This document shows, one piece after another, positions 45,709 through 61,362 of a stretch of DNA of 64,000 bases; the first letter of the stretch is position 1; every line of letters begins with the position of its first letter. This DNA is from CAWGMT01 sp963823675 (lineage in GTDB: Bacteria > Planctomycetota > Planctomycetia > Isosphaerales > Isosphaeraceae): positions 1 through 64,000 of the forward strand of contig CAWGMT010000019.1 in the NCBI GenBank assembly GCA_963823675.1, given 5' to 3'. The position numbers were made by a program, and so were the translations under genes. Below the pieces are notes generated by a model that made no database searches, was not told the origin of the DNA, and was given only the letters and a program-made list of their open reading frames with translations.

Positions 45709-47195
45709 CGACCAACGACATCTATGAATCGATCCTCTCCGCGATCCAGGCCGGCAGCGCGGTCACGACGACGGCCGGTCAGGGCGGGAGCATCGACCTT
45801 TCCTCCACCGACGCGTCGAGCATCACGGCGGACGCCGGCGGCGTGGCGATCGCGATCGCCGTTGGTGCGGGTGGGGGCGGCGGCGCCCTTTCGGTCGGGT
45901 TCGCGCAGGCCACGAACACGATCGGGAACACCACAACTTCGGAAATTGACAGCTCGCTCGTGACGGCCGACGGCGGCGTCTCGATCACGGCGTCGTCGCT
46001 CGCGTCGATCGACGCGTTGTCGTTCGGCGGCTCGGGCTCCGTCGGCGCAGGCTCCAATGTCGGTGTGGCCCTGGCGGGGGCGGGGGCGGGGGCGAGCAAC
46101 AACGTCAACGACAACACCTACGCGTTTATCCTCGACTGCCAGAGCGGTAGGTCGTACGGGGTCACGGCAACGACCGGCAGTGTGGCGCTGTCGGCAACCG
46201 ACGGCCCATCGATCTTCTCCACGACCCACGGCGGCAGCGTGGCCATAGCCGCTAGCGCGACTTTCGCGGTCGGGCTGGCGATCACCGCGGTCCAGTCCTT
46301 CAACACGATCATGGACACGGTCGAGAGTTACATCGACAGCTCGCAGGTGACGACGAGCTCCCCGACCGGCCAGGTGACGCTCCTGGCGACGACGCCGAAG
46401 TCATCCCAGATCGAGTCGGACGGGATCGCCGTGTCAGTCGGGGGGGGCATCTCCGAGGGTTCGGCCGGCTTCGCGGGCGGTGGCGCCGGGGCCACCAACA
46501 TGATCACCAATACGGTCGCGGCGTACATCGACGATGGCGCGAACGTGCAGGCCGGCAACCTCATCTCGGTCACGACCACCGACAATGCCCAGATCACCTC
46601 GTCGGTCGGCGCCTATGCGGTGGCGTTCGGCGAGGTCGGGGCCTCGATCGGGGCTTCGATTCAGAGCAGCACCGTGAACAACATGGTCTCGGCTTACATC
46701 AATGCCCCCGTGACTGTCGTAAACGGCGACATCATGGTCATCTCGGGCTCGAACGTGAGCGTGACCGGCACGGCGGTCGCGACATCCGTCGCCGTCGGAG
46801 GGGGGGCATTCGCCGGCAGCGGCGATAATACCACCTCGGCGATCGGCGGGACGGTGCAAGCTTTCGTCGGGCCGTCGGGCGTGCTCACGATCCCGTCCAA
46901 CGGGAGCGTGACCATCCAGGCGACCTCGAGCCAGGACGCCGAGGCCGACAGCCACGGCTACGCGGTAAGCGTTGGCATCGCTGTCGTCGCGATCGGCGTG
47001 AGCCTGGGGACCGCCACCCTTGACGGGACCACCCAAGCGTACATGTGCGGCACCCTACTGACGGGCCAAAGCTTGAACGTCCTGGCGACCAACACGGGCA
47101 CCGCCGACGCCACGATCTTCGCGCTGGCCGGGGGAATCGGCTTGGGCGGCGCGGCGCGGGGGCCCAGGGCACGATCAACTTCAACCCGACCGTAA
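45705..47195 (+). CDS. Giant protein segment 11: diverged 138-residue repeats
   Basis: 496 residues, real to about 47150. At least four diverged repeat halves are seen: SLVTADGGVSITASSLASID, SQVTTSSPTGQVTLLATTPK, GANVQAGNLISVTTTDNAQI and VTVVNGDIMVISGSNVSVTG. Each is followed by AxGGVAIAIAVGAGGGGGA-like Gly/Ala strands, consistent with a beta-solenoid. The exit at 47150 is in GGCGCGGCGCGGGGG. Confidence 0.85.
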   Translation: MTTNDIYESILSAIQAGSAVTTTAGQGGSIDLSSTDASSITADAGGVAIAIAVGAGGGGGALSVGFAQATNTIGNTTTSEIDSSLVTADGGVSITASSLASIDALSFGGSGSVGAGSNVGVALAGAGAGASNNVNDNTYAFILDCQSGRSYGVTATTGSVALSATDGPSIFSTTHGGSVAIAASATFAVGLAITAVQSFNTIMDTVESYIDSSQVTTSSPTGQVTLLATTPKSSQIESDGIAVSVGGGISEGSAGFAGGGAGATNMITNTVAAYIDDGANVQAGNLISVTTTDNAQITSSVGAYAVAFGEVGASIGASIQSSTVNNMVSAYINAPVTVVNGDIMVISGSNVSVTGTAVATSVAVGGGAFAGSGDNTTSAIGGTVQAFVGPSGVLTIPSNGSVTIQATSSQDAEADSHGYAVSVGIAVVAIGVSLGTATLDGTTQAYMCGTLLTGQSLNVLATNTGTADATIFALAGGIGLGGAARGPRARSTSTRP

Positions 47196-47207
47196 ACGCC
47201 TGGATCG

Positions 47208-48080
47208 ATGGGACAGTCGGGACCGCGGCCGCTCCGTTCGGCGGCGACGTCATTGTCCTGCGCCACGGTGCTCACGAACACCGATGGCGACGCCGAGGGG
47301 GTTGCCTTCAGCCCCTTGGCAGCGGTGGGCGGCTCGGTCATCGACGACAACATCGGCCCGGCAATAACCACTTACATCGGCGGCACCGCCGGCCTCTACA
47401 CCAGCGGGTCGGTCATCATCGAATCGCTGCTGAACTATACCGCGACCGGCACGCAGATCACGCAGAACATGGGCAGCAACGACGGCTACACCGACAAGGC
47501 CACCACCACCTCCGGCACGGGCGGCTTGCTCACCGGGGCGGGCGCCGACAGTGAGGTGACCGGCACGCCGACCCTCGACAGCTCGGTCAAGGCGGGAACG
47601 ACCGTGTCCACCACCGCCAACTTCGTGAATCTGACGCTGGCCTACTTGAACACCGACGCGGAGGCGATCTCCACCGCGGTCGGCCTGATCGGCGGGGGCG
47701 AGGCCGAAGCCAACGCTTACTCGAACGGGACGCTCACGTCGCACATCGACGGGACAGTCGACGCCAGCAACTTTGAAAACATGGCGGTGGGGTACGAACG
47801 CGCCTATACGAACGGAGTGGGCTACGTGATCGCGCTCGGCGGGCTGATGGTGGGCACGATAGCGGAAACATCGCCCACCGTTGCGGCGACTCTTGGCAAC
47901 GGCGCGACCGTGACAGCCACAGGCAACGCTTACAACATGTCGATTACCGAGGACAACGCCGACCCCCATGCCAAAGCCATCGGTATCCCGATGGGCGGGC
48001 TCGACTACTCTCACGATCAACCGACCCAGACGGTGGAGCTAGGCAAGCGGCGACGCTTACGGCCACTGGCACCAACGTGA
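47208..48080 (+). CDS. Giant protein segment 12
   Basis: Entered via a short frame at 47150-47258 (GTINFNPTVNAWIDGTVGTA). It reads TVLTNTDGDAEGVAFSPLAA, GGSVIDDNIGPAITTYIGGT and TVDASNFENMAVGYERAYTN. The repeats are longer and less regular than before. The frame breaks at about 48040 (LGKRRRLRPLAPT is out of frame), after which the sequence is badly disrupted. Confidence 0.75.
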   Translation: MGQSGPRPLRSAATSLSCATVLTNTDGDAEGVAFSPLAAVGGSVIDDNIGPAITTYIGGTAGLYTSGSVIIESLLNYTATGTQITQNMGSNDGYTDKATTTSGTGGLLTGAGADSEVTGTPTLDSSVKAGTTVSTTANFVNLTLAYLNTDAEAISTAVGLIGGGEAEANAYSNGTLTSHIDGTVDASNFENMAVGYERAYTNGVGYVIALGGLMVGTIAETSPTVAATLGNGATVTATGNAYNMSITEDNADPHAKAIGIPMGGLDYSHDQPTQTVELGKRRRLRPLAPT

Positions 48081-51000
48081 TTGAGCCCTACCACAACCAT
48101 ATCCGCGACCTTCGCCATCGTCCCGAGGCCAACGCCCAACGTGTTCACGATCAGCGTGACCACGGGCGTACTGTCGTTGACGGCCCCGACATCCCAGGCC
48201 ACCTATACGGTTGTGGTCAGGGCCGACGATGGCAAGGGCCAACCATTTTCTCTCAGATGATCACAGCTCACGGTCGGCTCGCCGCTCACGCTCATCCCCG
48301 TCAGCGGGCCGCCGACGGCTCTATTGGGGGACAGTGACCCTGCGCAAAAACCAGGTGGATGGCCGAGGTCGCCGACCATCTGGATCTCGCGACGGGCCTC
48401 ACTCCCAATCAGATCTCCGGCTTGATAACATCGTATACCAGGCTGCCTGCTCATCGCCGGCGCGGTCTTGGTGGAGATGGGCGAGCTCGTGCTGCATGAG
48501 CCCCGACGCGAACCAGAGCGCCGGTTGTTGACGATGCCCATGAGCAGTTCGGAATACACCCAGGAGCTGCCACCCGGTTCGTGGTGATATGGATGCGGGC
48601 GGGGCTCCACTGGCCGACCGCGCTGCTCCATGAGAGGGCCACGTCCTGGCCTTCCGGACCAGACGTCCAGCCCCAGCGACTTGATGTACGCCTACATCAC
48701 CGAAGGCGAGCGCCAGTGCTGCCACGAGGCCGCCGAATGCAGTTCTGCAGCACGACCTCGACACAGCCCCAGACCCCAACGCCCGCCGACCCGGAACTCC
48801 ATATTCGCTCGGCAGCCGGGTGACGTACCGCGTGGTCGCCGACAAGACATCGAGCAACGGCGTTGCAAATTACGTTGACGTCAACGCCAACGCCAGCCCG
48901 GATATCGATATCGTTCTCGACGCGGGTTCGGTCGTGTCGGCCGGGGTTGGCAACGTGATGCTGAACGTCGAGTCGGACAACATCGCCACGGCGACCGGCA
49001 GCAGCGCTCTGCCAGGAATCCCCGCCCCATCGCCGTCGGCTTCGGCGACGGCCACGGTGGGGGGAACCATCAACGTCTCGCTCGCCGGCACGACGATGCA
49101 CCAGGGCGACCTCACCCTGGAGCTGGGACGGCGAACGAGCCTCAAGCTACGGCTACGCCATGTCCGCCTGCCGCTTCGGCGGTACCGGGTCAGCACCGAC
49201 GCCGTTGTCAACCCCACCATCAGCATGTCGTTGCCCCCAGCAGCATCATCGACGTCGCCGGGAAGTTCGCCATCCTGACGCTCTCGCAAAGCTCGACCAT
49301 CTGGCCGATCTCAATGGGATCGCGGATTCGGCCAGTTTGTCGGTGGGTGTGTCGCTCGCGAATGCCGAGGTCGCGCCCGCCACCAACACCTACATCGGCG
49401 CGCTGACCGACCACGCGGGCTCGATCACCGTCGAAACGCTCCAGAACGAGGGCTATGGACGGGATACCGATCACAACGTGGTGACGGCCATGCGAAGGTT
49501 CGCGGTCAACTACGGGCTCGGTACCGGGGCCCAGGCCACCGCACGACTTCTCTTACCGTGTTGCTGATGTTCACCAGGGAGCGACTCTTTCCGCGCGCCG
49601 AATTCGCCCATCGTGATCCAGGCCGTGAGCAACGTCGCCAGCGCCAATGCCGGCCGGGATCGCCGCCGCCGGGCTGGTCGCCGTGGGGCTCTCCTGGGCC
49701 ACCGCCACCACCAGCGACTCGACCGACGCCATCGAACTGGAACGTGACGAAGGCAATCGCCGACCGTGAGCGCAACTACCGTTCGCGACGAGGATTACCA
49801 CGGTGCTCGCCGGCGGCATCGGCTCGGGCACCTACAACGACTCGAACGCCTCGGTGGACCTGTTCGACAACACCGCCTCGATCATGCCACGGGAACCAGG
49901 CCGACGTCGATGGCGTTCGTCCGCGAACTTCCACGACATGTGAAACGCCTACGTGATGGTACTCCAGGGCGGGGGCGGTCGCGATCGGCACTCGACCTCC
50001 GAAGCGACGGTCTCGAACGCGACATCGGCTTCGGCCGGGCAACCACGTGGTCATCGATGCCGGCTTCGGGCGACGTGAACGTTGTCTGGCAAAGTCCACC
50101 CAGGCGGCGATCAGCCAACTGTACCGCCACGGTGATCGGCCTGGGCCGGCGAATCCTCGCCGACAACAAGCGCGCAGCGACGATCGGCGACGACACATCC
50201 ATCATGACCAACGGTAACATCGCGATCACGTTGACCAACATGACGACCGGGTCCGAGCCTACTACCTCGAACGGGACGCCGGCTTCTTCGCCGATAAGCT
50301 CCCCGGCGAAGGCCGGCGAACACGATCAACACCACCAGCGTGGCGACCCTGTTCGCACCGACTTCCAACCTGGCAATGTTACCGCCGTTCGACCAACGAT
50401 AACGCCACCGCGTCCGCCGCCGGCGCGGCTTCGTATCGCTGGCCAGCCCACGCCCACGACGACCGGCTACGATCCGGCCACCGCTACGGTCGGGCCAGGT
50501 TCGGCGATTCAAGCGATTTCCGGCATGCAGATCGCGATCCAATCCCAGATCGGCCTGGGCGGGCATTCAGTGCCAGCACATCCGCATCTGCTGCGGGATC
50601 GAGGAGCTACGCCACCGCATCCACCATGCGACCTCCGCCGCCACCACCAACATCGACTCGGTGAAAGGTCCTCCGCGAACGACGCCAGTCGCCGGCCGAG
50701 CGATTTCCACGGCTGCAACGCCTCGGCCTCGCACCCACCTGATCGCCGAAGACCTCTGGGATACTGCTGACCTCCACCAACAACACTACCACGGATTATT
50801 CCGCCAATGTCAACGGCGACGCCGGAAGCGGGTCAGGCCCCGATCCCGACACGAGCATCACCGGCACGACCGGTGTCACGATCGACTCGGAGATGGGTCC
50901 GGCGACCGCCTCGTCGATCTGAACGCCGAGTCCAGGACCCCGCTCCCGGTCGTCGTTCCCGCTTTGTCGGCGACGACTCCCGGACGAGAACACGTTCACG

Positions 51001-51747
51001 ACCACCACGTATCCGGTTCGGCGACAGCACCGCCCTGATGGGCATCACCACCGCGAGCTACACCGTGCTGCCTACCTGCCGGCTCCCAGCCTGACCACCA
51101 GCGCCAAACAGAGCGCGGCCCTGCTCGACACCGGATCGGCGCACCCCAACCCAACGACTCCGGTCCAGTCGTCCTCCATCACCTTCAATGCCGATGTCAC
51201 CATCCTGGGGGAGGCACTGAGCTGCACATCGGCCCCAACGGGCAAGTGATTGAGCCATCCAGCGGCATCGCCTATCAGATCAGCGACTCGCAGATCAAGA
51301 AGTATCGCGCTTGAGCAACCCGTCCAGCGGGCAGGCCACGCTCACGACCACCGGCGCGACCCAGCAGCTTTCCGGCAGCCCTATCTTCCATTACTCGCCG
51401 TCGGTCTCGCTCGTGAGCATCATCAATGATGATCCTGCCTACTCCCTGGTCATTCCGAGCATCAGCGCCGTTGTTCCTCACCCCATGGCGAATCTCACGG
51501 TCAGCTCGTCCAGCTCGACAGGGTGGCATCCCACAACGAATTTCGTCGGTCCCGCCCCGACGTCGATCACCATCACCAACACAGTTGACACCCAGGTCAT
51601 TCTCACCGGCGATATCCAGAACGCCTTGGGCTCGACGACGATCTTTAGCCGCGGGAACATCAGCTCCTCGGGCGCGTTCAGTCGATCGAGACGGGGCAGC
51701 TCTCGCTCTCCAGCACCGGCGGCAGTATCGGGTCGAATTCCGCCCGG
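48041..51747 (+). other. Heavily frame-disrupted part of the giant gene
   Basis: Coding character is retained, but only in pieces of 20-60 codons that change frame constantly. Examples are VFTISVTTGVLSLTAPTSQA near 48140, ASPDIDIVLDAGSVVSAGVG near 48895, SLSVGVSLANAEVAPATNTY near 49335 and PMANLTVSSSSSTGWHPTTN near 51480. The pieces have the same amino acid style and strand as the flanks. I see no transposon or gene boundary. A stretch of poor sequence quality explains it better than decay, since both flanks are open. Confidence 0.65.
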
Positions 51748-51775
51748 GTGATCGCCCAGCTCGTCCAGGCCGACT

Positions 51776-52750
51776 ATGGATCGCCAGCCGTTTTGTCGTC
51801 TCCCTCCGTCCAGGCGACGGCTCCGAACGGGAACGTCTACCTCGATCTGGCGGTGCTTGACCAGACGACCGATTCTCCCCCCGTGGTCGTCACCGGGTCG
51901 GCCCTCGAGCGGTCAGTTGGTCAACCTGCGACTCGAGGACGGCAATTCGCAGACGGCCGGCCAGACCGGCACGACGCCCGAGGCCAGCACCTGCAACCTG
52001 GGCGGCGTGGCGGCCGTGCAGTCCCTGGTCGTCCAGGCCGGGACGACCGGCACGGTGAACGTGTCTTTGACCGGCACCGGCAGCCTGGACGTCAGCTCGG
52101 TGACGACCTATGCCGGGGACATCAGCTTGACGGCCGGCTCGGGCGGGTCGATCACCGGCGGCACCATCACGACCGGGCAGGGCAACGTCACCCTGACGGC
52201 CGTCGGCGGATCGATCACCAGCGGCACCATCACGACCGCGCAGGGCAACGTTACCCTGACGTCCGGCGGATCGATCACCAGCGGCACGATCACGGCCCAG
52301 TCAGGGGACGCCAGCCTGACGGCCTCCGGCGGGTCGATCGTCGACGGGACGAGCGGCACGCAGACCAATGTGACGGCCAAGAATGTCACGCTCTCGCGCG
52401 CAAGCGGCGGCATTGGCACCGCCAGCGACCCATTCCGGATTGACGCGTCGCACAATGGCACCGGGGTGGTTACCGCCACGGCCGCGCAAGACATCGACCT
52501 GGACCAGACCGCGGGCACACTGAATCTGGGCTTGGTGGCTTCGACCACCGGTAACGTGGCGCTCACCTCCGCCGGCGCGATCACCGACGGCGGTACCGGG
52601 GACGGCGGTCGTGCTGGCGGCCGCCGACGCGATCCTCGCGGCGGGCGGGGGGATCGGCACCTCCTCCGCGCCGATCGAGGCCCAGATCACCGGGCTCGCC
52701 GCCGAACGCGGGCTCGCCCGGGCTCTGGCTCGTCAACACGGGCAGTCTGA
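51776..52750 (+). CDS. Giant protein segment 13: hemagglutinin-type short repeats
   Basis: Preceded by a piece in another frame (51748-51905, APNGNVYLDLAVLDQTTDSP). Real from about 51910 to 52600: VQSLVVQAGTTGTVNVSLTG, then short repeats GGSITSGTITTAQGNVTLT, then NVTLSRASGGIGTASDPFRI and AAQDIDLDQTAGTLNLGLVA. The last pattern, GGIGT...PFRI, is typical of filamentous-hemagglutinin-like adhesins. Two breaks follow near 52605 and 52715. Confidence 0.8.
   Translation: MDRQPFCRLPPSRRRLRTGTSTSIWRCLTRRPILPPWSSPGRPSSGQLVNLRLEDGNSQTAGQTGTTPEASTCNLGGVAAVQSLVVQAGTTGTVNVSLTGTGSLDVSSVTTYAGDISLTAGSGGSITGGTITTGQGNVTLTAVGGSITSGTITTAQGNVTLTSGGSITSGTITAQSGDASLTASGGSIVDGTSGTQTNVTAKNVTLSRASGGIGTASDPFRIDASHNGTGVVTATAAQDIDLDQTAGTLNLGLVASTTGNVALTSAGAITDGGTGDGGRAGGRRRDPRGGRGDRHLLRADRGPDHRARRRTRARPGSGSSTRAV
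52135..52345 (+). repeat. Three to four 60-63-bp coding repeats
   Basis: Units GGSITGGTITTGQGNVTLTA, GGSITSGTITTAQGNVTLTS and GGSITSGTITAQSGDASLTA lie head to tail, followed by a partial GGSIVDG. Twenty to twenty-one residues each, one turn of a beta-helix. Confidence 0.85.
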
Positions 52751-52770
52751 CGATCGGAGCCCTCGGCACC

Positions 52771-53949
52771 GTGACCGGCCTCGGCGCCGCTGGGGCGATC
52801 GATGTGACGACCTCCGGCACCCTGGCCGTTTACCAGGACGTCAGGGCGTCCGGCAGCATCCTCCTCGATGCCACCGGCCCGGCCGGCACGGGCGACGTCC
52901 TCTCGGTACCCACTGCCGTTCTGGTCCAGAGCACGGGCAGCTCGATCACGCTCGAGGGCGCGGGAAATATCACACTCTACGCGGGGGCCGACCTCTCGGC
53001 CGCCACGACGGTGGCCTTGATCGCAGACAACTCCGCGGGCAACACGGTCAACCTGGACGGCACGCTCTCTGCCAAGACCGCCTCGATCACCGCCGGGACC
53101 AGCAACGGGACCGGCAACGATACCATCAACATCAACCAGCTTCCGGTCCTCGTCCCCCTCTCGGTCGATGGGGGCGGCGGCACAGGCAATGCCCTCAACA
53201 TCACCGGCACCTCGGGCAACGACGCCTTCACGATCACAAGCTCCGAGGTTTGCATCCAGGTCGGCGGCAGCACCGTCAAAAGCACCATCACCTACTCCGA
53301 CATCCAGTTGATGGCGGTTAACTACCCGAACCCGGTCGTGACCGGCTCCCAGGGCGGCAACGACACCTTCACCGTGAACGGCACGAGCGCCGCGACGACC
53401 CTCGACTGCGGCCCGGGCAACGACGTCCTCAACCTGCACGCGAGCGTTCAGAACAATGCCGTCGTGCTCAACGCCCCGGTTGACTTTGTCGGCGGCGCGG
53501 GCCAGAACACGGTCAACGTCTTCGGCGCGAGCATCGGCGACACCATCGTCATGGCCGACGAGTCGATCCAGGTCGTGCAGGGGGCCGCGGCCTACGTCGC
53601 GGCCGTCTGGGCGCGGGCCTCCAGCTTACCTATAGCAATCCGACTGAAGCCGCCCTCGACTTCAACCTTCAAACCGGGACGGGCACCAACACCGCCTATG
53701 TCCTGGGCACGCAGTTTTCCACGACCATCAACGCAAGTTCGGCAACCACCACCAACATCAATCTGGGGGTGCGCCGCCCGCGATCCCGGTCGCCGGGGGC
53801 GGATCGGTCACGGTCCCGGCCATCAAGGACCTGGCCGACGGGATGACCTATTCGACCACGATCAGCGGTGTCGCCACGACGTTCGACTCGGGCGTCGACG
53901 GGGCGATCGCCATCAACGGAGGCGGATCAGACACCACGCTTTACGTTGA
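52771..53949 (+). CDS. Giant protein segment 14
   Basis: Real from about 52720 to 53615: GLGAAGAIDVTTSGTLAVYQ, SILLDATGPAGTGDVLSVPT, SITAGTSNGTGNDTININQL and FTVNGTSAATTLDCGPGNDV. The last three are like the RTX/beta-helix units of segment 1. The frame is lost near 53617 and passes through pieces at 53620-53800 and 53843-54070 (DGAIAINGGGSDTTLYVDDS). Confidence 0.8.
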   Translation: MTGLGAAGAIDVTTSGTLAVYQDVRASGSILLDATGPAGTGDVLSVPTAVLVQSTGSSITLEGAGNITLYAGADLSAATTVALIADNSAGNTVNLDGTLSAKTASITAGTSNGTGNDTININQLPVLVPLSVDGGGGTGNALNITGTSGNDAFTITSSEVCIQVGGSTVKSTITYSDIQLMAVNYPNPVVTGSQGGNDTFTVNGTSAATTLDCGPGNDVLNLHASVQNNAVVLNAPVDFVGGAGQNTVNVFGASIGDTIVMADESIQVVQGAAAYVAAVWARASSLPIAIRLKPPSTSTFKPGRAPTPPMSWARSFPRPSTQVRQPPPTSIWGCAARDPGRRGRIGHGPGHQGPGRRDDLFDHDQRCRHDVRLGRRRGDRHQRRRIRHHALR

Positions 53950-54066
53950 CGACTCCGACTACAGCCAACCGGAATATCCGGTACTGACCGCGACCAGCAT
54001 CTCCGGCCTGGGCGAGTATGAGCCGGGAAGCGGGCCCGACACCATCACTTTCGCGGGCTTGGCGCG

Positions 54067-54753
54067 ATGACGGTTGACCTGGGCACGGGCGCAAGCCAGC
54101 TTTTGGTGGAGAGCACGATCGCGGCGGCCGGGCCCGTCACGATCAACACGAACACCGCCAGCACGGCCTCGGCCAATATTATCGTCGAGACCTCCTCCGC
54201 CCGGCTGGTGCTAAGCGGTAATCCGAGTGCGACATCGTACCAGGACACGATCACCTTCGACGCGACCGCATTTAACCTCGCGATACCCGCCGCGCAGCTC
54301 GTCGCCGGCGCCGGGCCATACACCGGCTATGCCGAGCTGGACGGCTTCGGCCCGATCGGCACCGTTGACTTCACGGGCTTCCAGGTGGCCAACCTCAATC
54401 TCGGGCAGAACATCAACAGCCTGACGATCGACGTCGACATCGCCGACCTCTCGGTCAATACGGACCAGAAGGTGCAGAATAGCCAGGGGAGCACGTTGAC
54501 CGACGACTCGCAGAATTCTGGCGACGACACGATCGAGATCGAGCAGCTCGGCTACTCCACGCTCGCCAATGCCGCCGACCAGATCGTGGGCGGAAACGGC
54601 CAGGACACCCTCAAAGTGGAATTCTCCGTCTCGCCCACCGACACGAGTACGGTCAACCCCCCGCTGCCGCCGGCCTTGGACGACATCACTCCCAGCCTAG
54701 ACTACTTGACCCAGCTCCGAGCTTTCGAAGCTGGCGACCCTGATCGTCGATAA
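54067..54753 (+). CDS. Giant protein segment 15
   Basis: 228 residues of beta-strand sequence: MTVDLGTGASQLLVESTIAA, TITFDATAFNLAIPAAQLVA and GFQVANLNLGQNINSLTIDV. The last 30 codons contain DTIEIEQLGYSTLANAADQI. Its own ATG at 54067 overlaps the end of the previous piece by four bases, which could look like a gene start, but there is no ribosome site and the protein style continues. Confidence 0.75.
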   Translation: MTVDLGTGASQLLVESTIAAAGPVTINTNTASTASANIIVETSSARLVLSGNPSATSYQDTITFDATAFNLAIPAAQLVAGAGPYTGYAELDGFGPIGTVDFTGFQVANLNLGQNINSLTIDVDIADLSVNTDQKVQNSQGSTLTDDSQNSGDDTIEIEQLGYSTLANAADQIVGGNGQDTLKVEFSVSPTDTSTVNPPLPPALDDITPSLDYLTQLRAFEAGDPDRR

Positions 54754-54772
54754 TTCCGGGAGCAGTACCGGA

Positions 54773-55885
54773 GTGCCGTGGATCGCGGGCGACGGCGAGC
54801 TTTCCGCGGTGAACAGCCAGTCAACGACCGTCGACCTGCTGTCGATCGACGGGGCCAGCTCCGTCCAGATCCTGGGCGGGTCAGGGCAAAATTCCCTCTC
54901 GGTGCAGAGCCTCTCCGCACCGACCGCCGCGACGATCAGCGGCAACAACGTGACGCTGGTGACGGGCGTGAACGTCCTCAACCAGACGAACTTCAACACT
55001 TACAACGACTTCAGCGACCTCAACCAGCTCATCAATTTCAGCGGGCTCAAAGCCTCGACCTCCTATACCGACGCACTCGCGTCGGGCAGCTTCACATTGA
55101 CCCCGACCGGCTCCCTCCCGATCAGTTTGATGGGCACAACGCACAACAACCTCTCGGTTACGAACCTCTCGAGCACGGCCGACCTGTACGTCGGCGAGGC
55201 AGTCACGGGAACGGGAATCCCGAGTGGGACAACCATCGCCAAAATCAATTCGATGACGGCGATCACTCTCAGCCTGAACGCGACGAACGGCTCAAACGAG
55301 AGCCTGACATTCAGTGAGACAGTGTTGAAGGCCATACTGAACGGGACGACCTCGGTGACGGGACTCTTGAGCACGGCCGACCTGTACGTCGACGAGCCAG
55401 TCATGGGAACGGGAATCCCGACTGGGACAATCATCACCGCAATCAATTCGAACACGGCGATCACCTTGAGCCAGGCCGCGACGGTCCCAACACCCGAGAA
55501 CTTGACATTTCTTGATAGTGAAATCGTGTTGATAGGCGCACTGCACGGCACCACCTCGGTGACGGGACTCCCGAGCACGGCCGACCTGGTTGTCGGCCAG
55601 ACGGTCACAGGAACCGGCATCCGCGCCGGCACGACCATCGCCGCGATCAACTCGACCACGTTCGATCACCTTGAGCCAGGCCGCGACGACGAACACACTG
55701 TCGAGCCTGGCCTTCCCCCCAGAGTTGTTGCCGAACACGACGATCGGCAGCTCCGTGCAGGCGGGCTCAACAAGCGATACGTTCACGCTCACGGCCACGC
55801 CGTCGGCGAGCTCGACGGATTACGGGCTCTTCGCACTTTATGGGATCTCGCTCGAACGCCAATAGCAATAGCGCAGCGACCGTGA
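54773..55885 (+). CDS. Giant protein segment 16: 68-residue repeats
   Basis: Real from about 54725 (LATLIVDNSGSSTGVPW) to about 55665. After QSTTVDLLSIDGASSVQILG it holds three 68-residue repeats with the motif GTGIPSGTTIAKINSMTAIT. After a break in TCGACCACGTTCGATCACC the fourth continues in another frame, with a further piece at 55840-56157 (AATVTFTGTTGDGMKVTAGP). Confidence 0.8.
   Translation: MPWIAGDGELSAVNSQSTTVDLLSIDGASSVQILGGSGQNSLSVQSLSAPTAATISGNNVTLVTGVNVLNQTNFNTYNDFSDLNQLINFSGLKASTSYTDALASGSFTLTPTGSLPISLMGTTHNNLSVTNLSSTADLYVGEAVTGTGIPSGTTIAKINSMTAITLSLNATNGSNESLTFSETVLKAILNGTTSVTGLLSTADLYVDEPVMGTGIPTGTIITAINSNTAITLSQAATVPTPENLTFLDSEIVLIGALHGTTSVTGLPSTADLVVGQTVTGTGIRAGTTIAAINSTTFDHLEPGRDDEHTVEPGLPPRVVAEHDDRQLRAGGLNKRYVHAHGHAVGELDGLRALRTLWDLARTPIAIAQRP
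55150..55690 (+). repeat. About 204-bp coding repeats (three copies)
   Basis: The landmark GGAACxGGxATCC... (protein GTGIPSGTTI, GTGIPTGTII, GTGIRAGTTI) occurs near 55208, 55412 and 55614. Each copy starts with STADLYVGEAVTGTGIP-like sequence and ends in AITLSQAAT-like sequence. Confidence 0.85.
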
Positions 55886-56766
55886 CCTTCACCGGAACGA
55901 CGGGCGATGGCATGAAGGTGACCGCGGGGCCCTTCACCATCCCCCCATCGTCCGGTTTCGTGTATTTCCCGTTCCCCTCCACGTTCACGGCCTTGAAGTC
56001 GGTGTCCTGGGCCCCCGGGACGACGCTGGCGACCAACATCGTGGCAAACGACCTGCTACCGTATGTGGCGCCCGTCAGCCTCCCATCCGTCCAGACAACC
56101 AGCGCGCTCGTCTCCCACGAACGTGACTGTCTATACCAGCTACTTGACCATCGATAGTACCAGTCCTACTTACGTCAAGGAGAATAACGGCAATTTAGGA
56201 CCAGGCTACTACTCTGGAGGGACGTTCAATGGTACGAACTGGTATGCCTACGTTGAAGACATGGTCGCCTATTTCGTCTTCCAGGGAGACCTGTACATCC
56301 CGAACAGTACCACCGTGACGATCGAGGGCGAATACCCCGCGGATTTCATGGTTGGTAACAACGCGATCATCGGACAGGGCGTCACGATCAATGCGTCGGC
56401 CGTGGGGACCACGGCCGGTCCCGGCGGCGGTGGCTCGGGCACTCAGGGCACGCCCGGCTCGCCTAGGAAGGCCGGCAGCGGTGCAGATCCCGGCCGCCCA
56501 GGCCGGGTGGGGCGGGCGGAGGAGTCAGCGGGGGCGACCTCGGAGCTACAGCACTCTATCCCGGCAAAATTGGCAATCCCGGTTCGACCGCTCAGGGCGG
56601 AACTTCCGGGACAGCCGGGTGGCGTTGGTGGGACCGGCGGAACCGGCGGGCCGGGCGTCAACGGAGGCGCGGGGGGCACCGCTGGGCAGGGCGGTCACGC
56701 AGGCCACGCCGGTATTGATGGAAGTGTCAAATACAGTTCCTATTTTGGCTACTTTAAAAGTGTACT

Positions 56767-61362
<4,596 letters not shown>

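Noticed and set aside
40455..47165. Programmed ribosomal frameshifting to read the giant gene
   Set aside because: More than 30 shifts of both signs would be needed, in no common slippery heptamer, and unrelated enzymes show the same breaks.
54067..54753. A separate gene starting at the ATG 54067
   Set aside because: No ribosome site; the frame merely follows a break and the protein style is continuous on both sides.
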